From NCBI RefSeq assembly GCF_014649035.1, contig NZ_BMSG01000003.1:186001-250000 (forward strand): a stretch of 64,000 nucleotides of DNA, written 5' to 3'. The notes beneath the pieces were generated by a model. It was not told where the DNA came from. It searched no databases and saw only the letters and a list, made by a program, of their open reading frames with translations. This document shows positions 44,729-52,140 of this stretch, in pieces. Position 1 is the stretch's first letter. Each line of letters starts with the position of its first letter. This DNA is from Streptomyces sindenensis. Lineage in GTDB: Bacteria > Actinomycetota > Actinomycetes > Streptomycetales > Streptomycetaceae. The translations under genes were made by a program, and so were the position numbers.

Positions 44729-45615
44729 ACGGCCTCGGCCTCGATCTCGCTGCGGTAGGGCATGGATGTGGACGCGCCCGGCTTCTGGACGCAGAGCGCG
44801 GCGGCGGAGGACGCGAACGCCACCGCCTCGGCCACCGGGCGCCCCTCGCCGAGCGCCACGGCCAGCGTTCCGACGAAGGTGTCCCCGGCCCCGGTGGTGT
44901 CGACGGCCGTCACCGAAGGGGCCTCGAAGAGCACCGGTTCGCCGCCCCGGGCCGCGTACAGGCACCCCTTCGCGCCGAGCGTGACGATGACCTCGGGCAC
45001 CCGGCGCAGCAGGATCTGGGCGGCGGCGTGCGGCTCCGCCTGCCCGGACAGCTCGGCGGCCTCGTGCTCATTGGGGACCAGCAGGTCGATGTGGTCGAGG
45101 AGCTCGTCGGGGAGGGGCTGTGCGGGGGCGGGGGTGAGGATGGTCCGTACGCCCTGGGCCCGGGCCGCGCGGGCGCCCTCGACGACGGCGGACAGCGGGA
45201 GTTCGAGCTGCATGAGGAGGATCTCGGACGCGGCGATCGCCGCGATCTCCCCGGGCCCGAGCGCGGTGACGACGCCGTTCGCCCCGGGGACCACCACGAT
45301 CGCGTTGGATCCGGTGTCGTCGACGACGATGTGCGCGGTGCCGCTGGGGCCCTCGGCGGTGTGCAGGAGGTCGGTGTCCACTCCGGCGTGTTCGAGGCCC
45401 TCGCGCAGCTGTGTTCCGTACGCGTCGTCGCCGACCGCGCCGATCATCATCACCTCGCCGCCCGCGCGGGCGGCGGCCACGGCCTGGTTGGCGCCCTTGC
45501 CGCCGGGGATCGTCCGGAACTCCCGTCCGGTGACGGTCTCGCCGCGTCCCGGCGCGCGGGCCGTGTAGGCGACGAGGTCCATATTGATGCTGCCGAGCAC
45601 CGCGATGCGGGTCAT
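44725..45615 (-). CDS. rbsK: ribokinase-like PfkB-family sugar kinase
   Basis: The 296-residue kinase begins IAVLGSINMDLVAYTARAPGRGETV and has GGKGANQAVAAAR, the PfkB signature 1 region. VTAVDTTGAGDTFVGTLAVAL carries the catalytic Asp and anion hole. The sequence is closest to ribokinase in character. It phosphorylates ribose or a related pentose or nucleoside. It lies directly after four ADP-ribosylglycohydrolase genes, which could release ribose. Overlaps of four bases on both sides. Confidence 0.88.
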   Translation of the reverse strand: MTRIAVLGSINMDLVAYTARAPGRGETVTGREFRTIPGGKGANQAVAAARAGGEVMMIGAVGDDAYGTQLREGLEHAGVDTDLLHTAEGPSGTAHIVVDDTGSNAIVVVPGANGVVTALGPGEIAAIAASEILLMQLELPLSAVVEGARAARAQGVRTILTPAPAQPLPDELLDHIDLLVPNEHEAAELSGQAEPHAAAQILLRRVPEVIVTLGAKGCLYAARGGEPVLFEAPSVTAVDTTGAGDTFVGTLAVALGEGRPVAEAVAFASSAAALCVQKPGASTSMPYRSEIEAEAV

Positions 45616-47039
45616 GGGCGCAGAGCCTCCTGGTGGGTCAGTGCGGCGAGGGCGTCGAAGCCGATCCGGTCGAAGCCGGGTACGGAGGTGGCGAGCCGGT
45701 TCTTCAGCGGGGCGGTCCAGTGCTCGGGCAGGGCGTCCGGGGTTCCCGCGAGGAGTCCGGCCAGAGATCCGGCGGTGGCCCCGTTGGAGTCGGTGTCCCA
45801 GCCGCCGGAGACCGCGTTGCCGATCGACCGGGTGAAGTCGCCGTCGGCGTGGGTGAGGGCGGCGGCGAGCAGCGCGGCGTTGGGCAGCACGTGCACCCAG
45901 TGATGGGTGGCGGCGTAGACGGCGTGCAGCCGGTCCACGACGGCGTCGAACTCCCTTTCCGCGCGCGCTGTTTCGATGCCGAGCCGGACCGCGCGGGCGT
46001 ACCGCGAATGCGGCGGCACCACCCGCAGCCCGGCCGCCAGGCACCCGTGCGCATCGCTCTCGCCCCCGGCCGCGACGGCGAGCGCGGCGGCGGTGAACAT
46101 CGCGCCGTACACCCCGTTGCCGGTGTGCGTGAGGACCGCGTCCCGGTGCGCCTGGGCGGCGGCCCCGGCCGGGTCGCCGGGGCGGGTCCAGCCGTGCACG
46201 TCGGCCCGGATCTGCGCGCCGATCCACTCCCGGAACGGATTGCGGCGGCGGGCCGTCTCCGGGGGTTCGACGCCCGCCAGGAGGTTGCCGTACGCGATGC
46301 GCTCGGCGGTGAAGGTACGCCCGGCCGGAAGCTCGTCCAGCCAGAGCCGGGCCAGGTCGGCGGTGGTGAAGGAGCGCCCGTGCCGCTGGAGCAACAGCAG
46401 AGTCAGCAGGGGGTGGTTGAGGTCGTCGTCCTCCGGCATGCCGTCGATGTTCTCGGCGAGCGACGTGGGGGCCGAGCGGCGGTTCCAGGGGTGGGCGGCG
46501 AGCAGCTCGGCGGGCACACCGTGCGCCGTGAACCAGGTGGTGAGGGGCCAGTTGCCGGTGGCCCGGGCGAGCGCGCGGATGCCGGACAGCGGCAGCTTCT
46601 CGACCGGCTTGCCGAGGAGGCAGCCCGCCGCCCGGCCGAGCCAGGCGGCGTGCAGCCGGTCCCGCCCGATGGCGGGGGCGGCCCCGGGCGGGCCCGGCCA
46701 CTGCGGGCAGGCGGCGACGACCGCGTCCAGTCCGGTGGGCTCGTCGGCTGCCAACGGCGATTCCAGCAGGGCCAGTTCGTCGAGGAGTCGAGCGGCCAGC
46801 GCCCGCAGCCGGGGCGGTGCGGGCGGTTCGGAGGCACCCGCGCGGTCCGGGGCGGGGGAGCCCCCGGCCGCGTACCACCGCTCCTCGATCTCCCGGGCGT
46901 CCCGGCCGTCCTGCGCGGCCTGCCGCAGCTCGTGCCCGACCAGGTCCTCGGGCTGCACCCAGGTGAGCCGGACCCGCGCATCCCGGAGCGGGCGGGCGTC
47001 CGCGTCCGGGACCGGCGCCCGGGGTGAGCCGGCGTTCAC
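45612..47039 (-). CDS. ADP-ribosylglycohydrolase-family protein (copy 4 of 4), N-terminally extended
   Basis: The 475-residue protein has about 125 extra N-terminal residues (an acid/Arg-rich region with TWVQPEDLVGHELRQAAQDGR). The DraG-fold domain then starts at DRLHAAWLGRAAGCLLGKPVEKL. The metal-binding motifs have the forms GMPEDDDLNHPLL (first) and GGWDTDSNGATAGSLAGLL (second), the latter like eukaryotic ARH-type hydrolases. It probably removes ADP-ribose from, or splits, an N- or O-riboside. GTG 47039 overlaps the upstream gene by four bases; the stop overlaps rbsK. Confidence 0.87.
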   Translation of the reverse strand: MNAGSPRAPVPDADARPLRDARVRLTWVQPEDLVGHELRQAAQDGRDAREIEERWYAAGGSPAPDRAGASEPPAPPRLRALAARLLDELALLESPLAADEPTGLDAVVAACPQWPGPPGAAPAIGRDRLHAAWLGRAAGCLLGKPVEKLPLSGIRALARATGNWPLTTWFTAHGVPAELLAAHPWNRRSAPTSLAENIDGMPEDDDLNHPLLTLLLLQRHGRSFTTADLARLWLDELPAGRTFTAERIAYGNLLAGVEPPETARRRNPFREWIGAQIRADVHGWTRPGDPAGAAAQAHRDAVLTHTGNGVYGAMFTAAALAVAAGGESDAHGCLAAGLRVVPPHSRYARAVRLGIETARAEREFDAVVDRLHAVYAATHHWVHVLPNAALLAAALTHADGDFTRSIGNAVSGGWDTDSNGATAGSLAGLLAGTPDALPEHWTAPLKNRLATSVPGFDRIGFDALAALTHQEALRP

Positions 47040-48229
47040 CGGTCACCGGCCAGCGCGGTGAACGCCTCCTCGTGGGCCGCGCGCCGCTCCAGGTCGCGGG
47101 CGAAGACCTCCCGGGCCACCTGCGCCAGCGCCCGGGCCGGGGCGTGCAGATCCAGGCGGCTCGCCTCCGCCACCGTCTCCGCCCAGTCGGCCGGGATCCC
47201 GCCGCCGAGCGCGCCCACGATCGCCCCGCTCATCGTCGCGATGGAGTCGCAGTCGCGGCCGTAGTTCACCGAACCCAGCACCGTACGCCGGTAGTCGCCG
47301 CCTCCGACCAGCAACATCCCCAGGGCGACGGGCAGTTCCTCGATGGCGTGCAGCCGGGACGGGCGGCGGGCGCCGAGAGCGGGGGAGCGGTAGTCGGGGC
47401 CGACCGTGTCGAAGGGCTCCACCGCCGCCCGCAGCGGTGCGATCGCGGACTCGAAGTCGTCGTGGTGAGCGGCGACTTCGCAGACCGCTTCGATCGCGGA
47501 CCGGGTGCCGTCCTTGGCGAGGGCGAGGGCGGCGTCGATCACCGCGTCGGGGGTCGCGCCCGGGTGGCAGGCGGCGGCGACGGCGGCGGCGAAGACCCCG
47601 GCGGCCTCCCGCCCGTACGAAGACTGGTGCGGGGCGGCGACCTCCAGCGCCTCCGCGTACGCGGCCTCCGGGTGACCGGCGTTCACCAGACCGACCGGGG
47701 CCATGTACATCGCCGCCCCGCAGTTGACGATGTTGCCCGCCCCCGCCTCGCGCGGGTCCATGTGCCCGTAGTGCAGCCGGGCCACGATCCACTTCTCCGC
47801 CAGGAAGACCCGCTGGAGGGGGAGTGCCTCGGCCTCCAGTTCCGGGATCCAGCGGGGCGAGAGCAGATCCGGTACGAGATGGTTGGCGACGGCATAGGCG
47901 TCGAGGTGGTCGCGGACCTTCTCGTAGACCCGGATCAGGGCGTGGGTCATCAAGGTGTCGTCGGTGACGTGCCCGTCGCCCTTGTGGTACGGCGCGATGG
48001 GGCGCGCGGTGCGCCAGTCCTCGCCGTACCAGGGGCCGACGATCCCGGTCACCCGGCCGCCGTGGCGCTCGGCGATCTGCTCGGGGGTCCAGCCCTCGAC
48101 CGGGCCGCCGAGCGCGTCGCCGACGGCCGCGCCGACGAGGGCCCGGGTGATGCGGTCATCCAGTCCGGGGGTGGAGGGGGAGGTCTGCGGGGTCGAGACG
48201 GCGGGAGCCGTGGCCGTTGTGGGCGTCAT
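47036..48229 (-). CDS. ADP-ribosylglycohydrolase-family protein (copy 3 of 4)
   Basis: The 397-residue enzyme has an early domain start (RITRALVGAAVGDALGGPVEG), the first metal site HVTDDTLMTHAL, and the second at GRDCDSIATMSGAIVGALGGGIP. All acidic residues expected of a binuclear Mg2+ ADP-ribosyl hydrolase are present. ATG 48229 is chosen; GTG 48244 is possible. Either start overlaps the upstream gene by more than 70 bp, unlike the 4-nt joins elsewhere in this operon. Confidence 0.87.
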   Translation of the reverse strand: MTPTTATAPAVSTPQTSPSTPGLDDRITRALVGAAVGDALGGPVEGWTPEQIAERHGGRVTGIVGPWYGEDWRTARPIAPYHKGDGHVTDDTLMTHALIRVYEKVRDHLDAYAVANHLVPDLLSPRWIPELEAEALPLQRVFLAEKWIVARLHYGHMDPREAGAGNIVNCGAAMYMAPVGLVNAGHPEAAYAEALEVAAPHQSSYGREAAGVFAAAVAAACHPGATPDAVIDAALALAKDGTRSAIEAVCEVAAHHDDFESAIAPLRAAVEPFDTVGPDYRSPALGARRPSRLHAIEELPVALGMLLVGGGDYRRTVLGSVNYGRDCDSIATMSGAIVGALGGGIPADWAETVAEASRLDLHAPARALAQVAREVFARDLERRAAHEEAFTALAGDR

Positions 48230-49559
48230 GCCGGAATTGTCCACCCGAGAGGGCTGGTTCCGTGGCTGCCAGCAGCCCGGCGAGTTCGATCAGGTCCGTG
48301 CCCGCGAGCCGGGGCAGTGCGCAGCCCGCGAGCGTCCGGCACGCCTCGCGCCAGCCCGCCGGTACGGCGGTGACCGAGCCGATCGCCCCGGTCAGCGCCC
48401 CGGCCAGGGCGGGGGCGGAGTCGGCGACCCGGGAGAGGCAGGCGGCGGCCGGGATCGCCTGGGCGATCTCGCCCCGGGCGGCGGTGGTGAGGGCGAGCGC
48501 GACGGGGACGGTCTCGGCCGCCGCGATCCCGTAGCTGTAGACGTGGTCGACGATCTGGTGCTCCAACACCGGGACCAGGGCGAACGCCCCGGCCGGCTCG
48601 TCCGCGAACTCCCGGGCCAGGCGGACCGCGTGCACGGCGTTGCGGGCGATCTCGGTGCCCTCGGGGAGCCGGTCCAGGGCGGCGTTCACCACGGTGTCGA
48701 CGTCCGCCCCGGCCAGCGCCACGGCGATCGCGGCGGCCACGGCCCGGGCGCCGTGCACCCCGTCGCCGTCCTGGGTGTAGCGGGCGTCGAACTCCGCGAG
48801 GGCCGCCGCCTCCGCCGGATCGCCCGGGTGGACGACGGCGAGCACGGCCGCCCGGACGCAGGCGGCGTCGTCGAAGTAGTGCGGGTTGTCGTGCCCGGTG
48901 GCGGGCGGCCGGAGTCCGGCGGCCAGGTTGCCGAGCCCGGCCCGCACCGAGATCCGGGCCCGCAGCGGAAGGACGGCCGCCTCGACCTCGGGGGCCCGGG
49001 CGCTGGCGGCGGCGACGGTGGCGGCCAGCGCGTTCCAGGCCCGGTCGACCGCGTCCCGCATCCGGCGGCCCGGGGCCAGGCCCGCCGCGTCGTCGGCCGC
49101 CGCCAGCACCGTGCGTGCGGCGAACGCGGCCCACTCGGCGTCGTCGGACGGGCCGAGCCGCAGTGGTTCGGGCGGCTGGTTGAGGGCGATGGGCACGGGG
49201 AGCGTGGTGGTGGCGTTCTGCTCGGCGAAGGTGTCCAACTCCCGGGTGAGCCGCCGGGTCCACTCGGGCATCCGGGCCGCCCGGTGCCGCGCGGCGGGCC
49301 ACCCGGCGGCGTCCCCGGCGGCCAGCCCGAGCAGCAGCCCCTCGATCCGGGCGCGCCGGGAGGGGCCGGGGGAGGGGGCCGCTTCCGCACCCGGCCGGGT
49401 GACCCCGGGGCTTCCGGCGGGCCCGGGGCTTCCGGCGGGCCCGGGGCTCCCGGCGGGCCCCGCCGTCGCCCTGCCCGTCGTTGTCCCGCCTGCCGTTGTC
49501 CTGCTTGTCGCCGTCCTGCCCGTCGTTGTCCCGCCCGTCGCCGTCCTGCCCGTCGTCAT
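48156..49559 (-). CDS. ADP-ribosylglycohydrolase-family protein (copy 2 of 4), probable pseudoenzyme with repeat N-terminus
   Basis: The 467-residue protein starts with about 70 low-complexity residues: Thr/Gly/Arg repeats, then three GPAGSP units. The DraG-like domain follows (RIEGLLLGLAAGDAAGWPA). The canonical first metal motif is replaced by a weak SDDAEWAAF. The second D-x-D motif is absent: the matching place reads ADSAPALAGALTGAIG. It may be inactive and structural, or may use other residues. The ATG overlaps copy 1 by four bases; the C-terminus overlaps copy 3 by 74 bp. Confidence 0.8.
   Translation of the reverse strand: MTTGRTATGGTTTGRTATSRTTAGGTTTGRATAGPAGSPGPAGSPGPAGSPGVTRPGAEAAPSPGPSRRARIEGLLLGLAAGDAAGWPAARHRAARMPEWTRRLTRELDTFAEQNATTTLPVPIALNQPPEPLRLGPSDDAEWAAFAARTVLAAADDAAGLAPGRRMRDAVDRAWNALAATVAAASARAPEVEAAVLPLRARISVRAGLGNLAAGLRPPATGHDNPHYFDDAACVRAAVLAVVHPGDPAEAAALAEFDARYTQDGDGVHGARAVAAAIAVALAGADVDTVVNAALDRLPEGTEIARNAVHAVRLAREFADEPAGAFALVPVLEHQIVDHVYSYGIAAAETVPVALALTTAARGEIAQAIPAAACLSRVADSAPALAGALTGAIGSVTAVPAGWREACRTLAGCALPRLAGTDLIELAGLLAATEPALSGGQFRHDAHNGHGSRRLDPADLPLHPRTG
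49407..49460. repeat. three tandem 18-bp repeats in coding sequence
   Basis: The 18-bp unit at 49407-49424 is repeated exactly at 49425-49442 and with one change at 49443-49460. On the minus strand it encodes GPAGSP units in the N-terminus of ADP-ribosylglycohydrolase copy 2. A second, looser 15-bp-period repeat covers about 49470-49557. Slippage could vary the length between strains. Confidence 0.85.
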
Positions 49560-50653
49560 CGGCCCTCCTCCCGTCCCGGCTCGAAGGACACCGCCACCGA
49601 CGCCATGTCGCGTACGGCCGAAGGTTCACGTCCGCCGCCCCGCTCCCGCGTGGCGCCCGGGGCGGCCGCGTCCGGGTCGTCCGGGGTCAGCAGTTCCGCG
49701 ATGTCCAGCACGTGGTAGCCGCGCATCGAGGGCAGGCAGCTGCCCCGGACCGGGCCGATCGCGGCCGCCCAGTCCGGCGGGATGGCGCTCGCCCCGTGCA
49801 GCGCCCCGGCCAGCGCCCCCGCCACCGCCGCCGTCGTGTCCGCGTCCCGGCCCATGTTGACGGCCGTGAGCACCGCCGCCGGAAAGTCCCCGCGCGCCGC
49901 CGTGAACGCCCCGAACGCCAGGCCCACCGCCTCCGGCGCCAGGTCCGTCCAGGGGTAGCCGGCGATCACCACCGCCGAGCGCACCGCCCGCTCCATCGTG
50001 AGCCGGTCGGGGTAGGGGCGCTGGGCCGCCGCCACCGCCCGGCGCAGCGAGCGGGCCGTCCAGGAGTCCATCGGGACCACCGAGAGCGCGGCCGCGATCA
50101 CCGAGGCGAGGCCCGAGCCGACCATGGCCGCCGCCACCCCGGCCGCCACCGCCTGGCCTCCGTAGATCCCCTCGCCCTCGTGGCTGACCCGGCCGTCCAC
50201 CGCGACCAGCCGGGCCGCCTCGGCGGGGCGGCCCGCCGCGAACACCCCGAAGGGCGCCGCCCGCATCGCGAGCCCGTCGCTCCAGGCGTGCCGGTGCTGG
50301 GCCGAGATCGGTGCGGCCAGACCCCGGCGCAGGTTCTCCAGCGTGCCGCGCTCGCTGAACCCGGCCCCCCGGAACGGGCCCTCGTCGAGATCGGCGATCC
50401 AGTGGTGCCAGGCCCGCTCCACATGGGTGACGTCGAGTGCGGAGCCGTGCCGGGCCAGCAGCAGCCCGGAGAAGATCGCGTACTCCGTGTCGTCGGTGCC
50501 CGCCGGGTCGTCGCTCACGAACCCCTCGATCCGCCCCCAGCGGCGGCGGATCTCGGAGGGCCGCAGGTTCTCCGCCGGGGCGCCGAGCGCGTCCCCGACC
50601 GCCAGCCCCAGCAGTGCGCCCCTGGCCCGGTCGTGGCCGATGGCCGTGTTCAT
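49556..50653 (-). CDS. ADP-ribosylglycohydrolase-family protein (copy 1 of 4), first gene of the operon
   Basis: The 365-residue enzyme has ARGALLGLAVGDALGAPAENL, the first metal motif PAGTDDTEYAIFSGLLL, and the second NMGRDADTTAAVAGALAGALHG, a complete DraG/ARH-type active site. The middle contains GYPWTDLAPEAVGLAFGAF. ATG 50653 has GGAAGGG a few bases upstream. The region upstream is shared with the divergent VIT-type transporter gene. As the first gene, it marks the operon promoter side. Confidence 0.88.
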   Translation of the reverse strand: MNTAIGHDRARGALLGLAVGDALGAPAENLRPSEIRRRWGRIEGFVSDDPAGTDDTEYAIFSGLLLARHGSALDVTHVERAWHHWIADLDEGPFRGAGFSERGTLENLRRGLAAPISAQHRHAWSDGLAMRAAPFGVFAAGRPAEAARLVAVDGRVSHEGEGIYGGQAVAAGVAAAMVGSGLASVIAAALSVVPMDSWTARSLRRAVAAAQRPYPDRLTMERAVRSAVVIAGYPWTDLAPEAVGLAFGAFTAARGDFPAAVLTAVNMGRDADTTAAVAGALAGALHGASAIPPDWAAAIGPVRGSCLPSMRGYHVLDIAELLTPDDPDAAAPGATRERGGGREPSAVRDMASVAVSFEPGREEGR

Positions 50654-50793
50654 CGCGTCGCCCTTCCGCTCGTCCGGCGGGTCCGCCCGAGTCGGACCGG
50701 GGCCTGCGGCGGGCCCTGTCCGCATCTGTCCCCCGTGGAGTGCGAAGGGAGGCGGGAATCGGCGGGAAAGGGGCCAGGAGGATGACGGCCCGG

Positions 50794-50813
50794 GAAGCTG
50801 AGGCTGCCCTTCC
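50794..50813 (-). promoter_or_regulatory. iron-box-like site 1 (DmdR/IdeR type)
   Basis: Read on the minus strand, this segment matches about 13 of 19 positions of the actinobacterial iron box (TWAGGTWAGSCTWACCTWA), around the core AGGGCAGCCT. It is an inverted copy of site 2 core, 24 bp away. Confidence 0.4.
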
Positions 50814-50831
50814 TTCGCAGGTCAGAGGGGG

Positions 50832-50852
50832 TGTAGGGCAGCCTTGCCTTGC
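50832..50852 (+). promoter_or_regulatory. iron-box-like site 2 upstream of the VIT/CCC1 gene
   Basis: Starting at 50833, GTAGGGCAGCCTTGCCTTG matches about 14 of 19 iron-box positions. It lies about 70-90 bp before the GTG of the iron/manganese transporter gene. The identical core AGGGCAGCCT in inverted form at 50801-50810 suggests paired sites. Confidence 0.45.
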
Positions 50853-50923
50853 TGGCGGCGATCGCTCGGACGGCGTACTTTGGACTTTGTCGAAGATTGT
50901 ACTCAGCAGGGGAGAAGTGAGTC

Positions 50924-51655
50924 GTGGCCCTCATCGTGACCGACGCCGTGGTGCACGAGGCGCACCGTGACAACCACACCCACCGGGATGTCAACGGCGG
51001 CTGGCTGCGCCCCGCCGTCTTCGGCGCGATGGACGGCCTGGTCTCCAACCTGGCCCTGATGACCGGCGTCGCCGGCGGTGCGGTCTCCCAGCAGACCATC
51101 GTGATCGCCGGGCTCGCCGGTCTCGCCGCCGGGGCGTTCTCCATGGCGGCGGGCGAGTACACCTCTGTCGCCTCCCAGCGGGAACTGGTCGAGGCCGAGC
51201 TCGCCGTCGAGCGCCGCGAACTCCGTAAGCACCCCCAGGACGAGATGGCCGAGCTGGCCGCGCTCTACGAGTCCCGGGGCGTGGACGCCCCGCTGGCCCG
51301 CGAGGTCGCCCGCCAGCTGTCGCGCGATCCGGAGCAGGCGCTGGAGATCCACGCCCGCGAGGAGCTGGGCATCGACCCCGGCGATCTGCCCTCGCCGCTG
51401 GTCGCCGCGGTCTCGTCGTTCGGCGCGTTCGCCCTGGGTGCCCTGCTGCCTGTCCTGCCCTACCTCCTCGGTGCGAGCGCCCTCTGGCCCGCCGTGCTGC
51501 TCGCCCTCCTCGGCCTCTTCGCCTGCGGTGCGGTCGTGGCCCGGGTGACGGCCCGCAGCTGGTGGTTCAGCGGACTGCGCCAGCTCGCCCTCGGTGGTGC
51601 GGCCGCCGCGATGACGTACGGGCTCGGCACCCTGTTCGGTGTCGCCGTCGGATGA
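50924..51655 (+). CDS. VIT1/CCC1-family iron/manganese transporter
   Basis: The 243-residue membrane protein has the family motif GGWLRPAVFGAMDGLVSNLALMTGVAG at the first helix, then AGAFSMAAGEYTSVASQRE, a Glu-rich cytoplasmic metal-binding stretch (about 85-140), and three C-terminal helices. Members carry Fe2+ or Mn2+ out of the cytosol. GGGGAG at 50909-50914 supports GTG 50924. Iron-box-like sites lie upstream, so control by a DmdR/IdeR regulator is likely, but this is inferred. It is divergent from the ADP-ribosylglycohydrolase operon. Confidence 0.9.
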   Translation: MALIVTDAVVHEAHRDNHTHRDVNGGWLRPAVFGAMDGLVSNLALMTGVAGGAVSQQTIVIAGLAGLAAGAFSMAAGEYTSVASQRELVEAELAVERRELRKHPQDEMAELAALYESRGVDAPLAREVARQLSRDPEQALEIHAREELGIDPGDLPSPLVAAVSSFGAFALGALLPVLPYLLGASALWPAVLLALLGLFACGAVVARVTARSWWFSGLRQLALGGAAAAMTYGLGTLFGVAVG

Positions 51656-51966
51656 CCCGGGCGGGCGGGCGGCCCGGTGACCGGTGAGGTGACGTCCGCG
51701 GGCGGTCCGGTGAACGGCGCAACCGGGCCGCCCGAACGGCGCAACCGCCCGGCAACGCGTGTGACGTACGTCTTGGCGCCGCCCACTGGGCGCGACGGGC
51801 CCCGCGGCCGTAAAATGAGACGCTATGCAGCGCTACACATAAGTAGCCGTTACTCGGTGGTTTCGTTTCCCGTGCCGCCGGGCAAGAGCCGTAAGCACCG
51901 CAGGCAACGACGCCTGCACTCTGCGACTCCCGGGCGCCGATCGTCCCGACAGCGACCCACCCCCTG

Positions 51967-52007
51967 GTCAGCCGGTCACCTCTGGTCACCCAGTCACTTC
52001 CGGTCAC
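51967..52007. promoter_or_regulatory. array of GTCA(C/G) direct repeats (PhoP/GlnR-like)
   Basis: GTCAG at 51967 is followed by GTCAC at 51975, 51985, 51993 and 52003, with steps of 8, 10, 8 and 10 bp. Several are GGTCACC, close to the Streptomyces PHO-box repeat, and GTNAC is also the GlnR a-site. Its place 134-174 bp before gltB suggests a nitrogen/phosphate control region. Confidence 0.5.
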
Positions 52008-52062
52008 CACGGTGTCCGTATGTTGGAACGAGCCTTCCGCTTCTTGAGAAGCGCCCCATCAT

Positions 52063-52078
52063 GTAACCTGCACGAAAT
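52063..52078 (+). promoter_or_regulatory. GlnR-box-like site upstream of gltB
   Basis: GTAAC (52063-52067), six bases, then GAAAT (52074-52078) fits the GlnR half-site pair GTNAC-n6-GaAAc with one change. It lies 63 bp before the gltB ATG. A palindrome CGAAATTTCG overlaps its end (52073-52082). Confidence 0.5.
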
Positions 52079-52140
52079 TTCGCAGAGGGCCAACGTCGTC
52101 CCTCGGCACCGCAAATGCCACGACGACGACGGGAGAGCCG

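Larger units (their letters stand above)
51656..52140. other. 485-bp non-coding region upstream of gltB
   Basis: This is the longest gene-free stretch in the window. It holds a 12-bp stem (51667-51678 with 51722-51733, 43-base loop) that may end the VIT transcript, and a 14-bp direct repeat (51712-51725 and 51734-51747). It also has a possible -10 (TAAAAT, 51811-51816), a GTCAC array (51967-52007) and a GlnR-like box (52063-52078). A leader RNA of about 300 nt is possible. I recognise no known riboswitch, and the open frames here look non-coding. Confidence 0.6.

Noticed and set aside
51967..52007. GTCAC array as a CRISPR
   Set aside because: Units are only 5-7 bp with 3-5-bp gaps; no spacers of CRISPR size and no cas genes.
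51677..52066. Possible 129-codon gene upstream of gltB
   Set aside because: Low-complexity Arg/Pro-rich product, no ribosome-binding site, and the region holds regulatory repeats.
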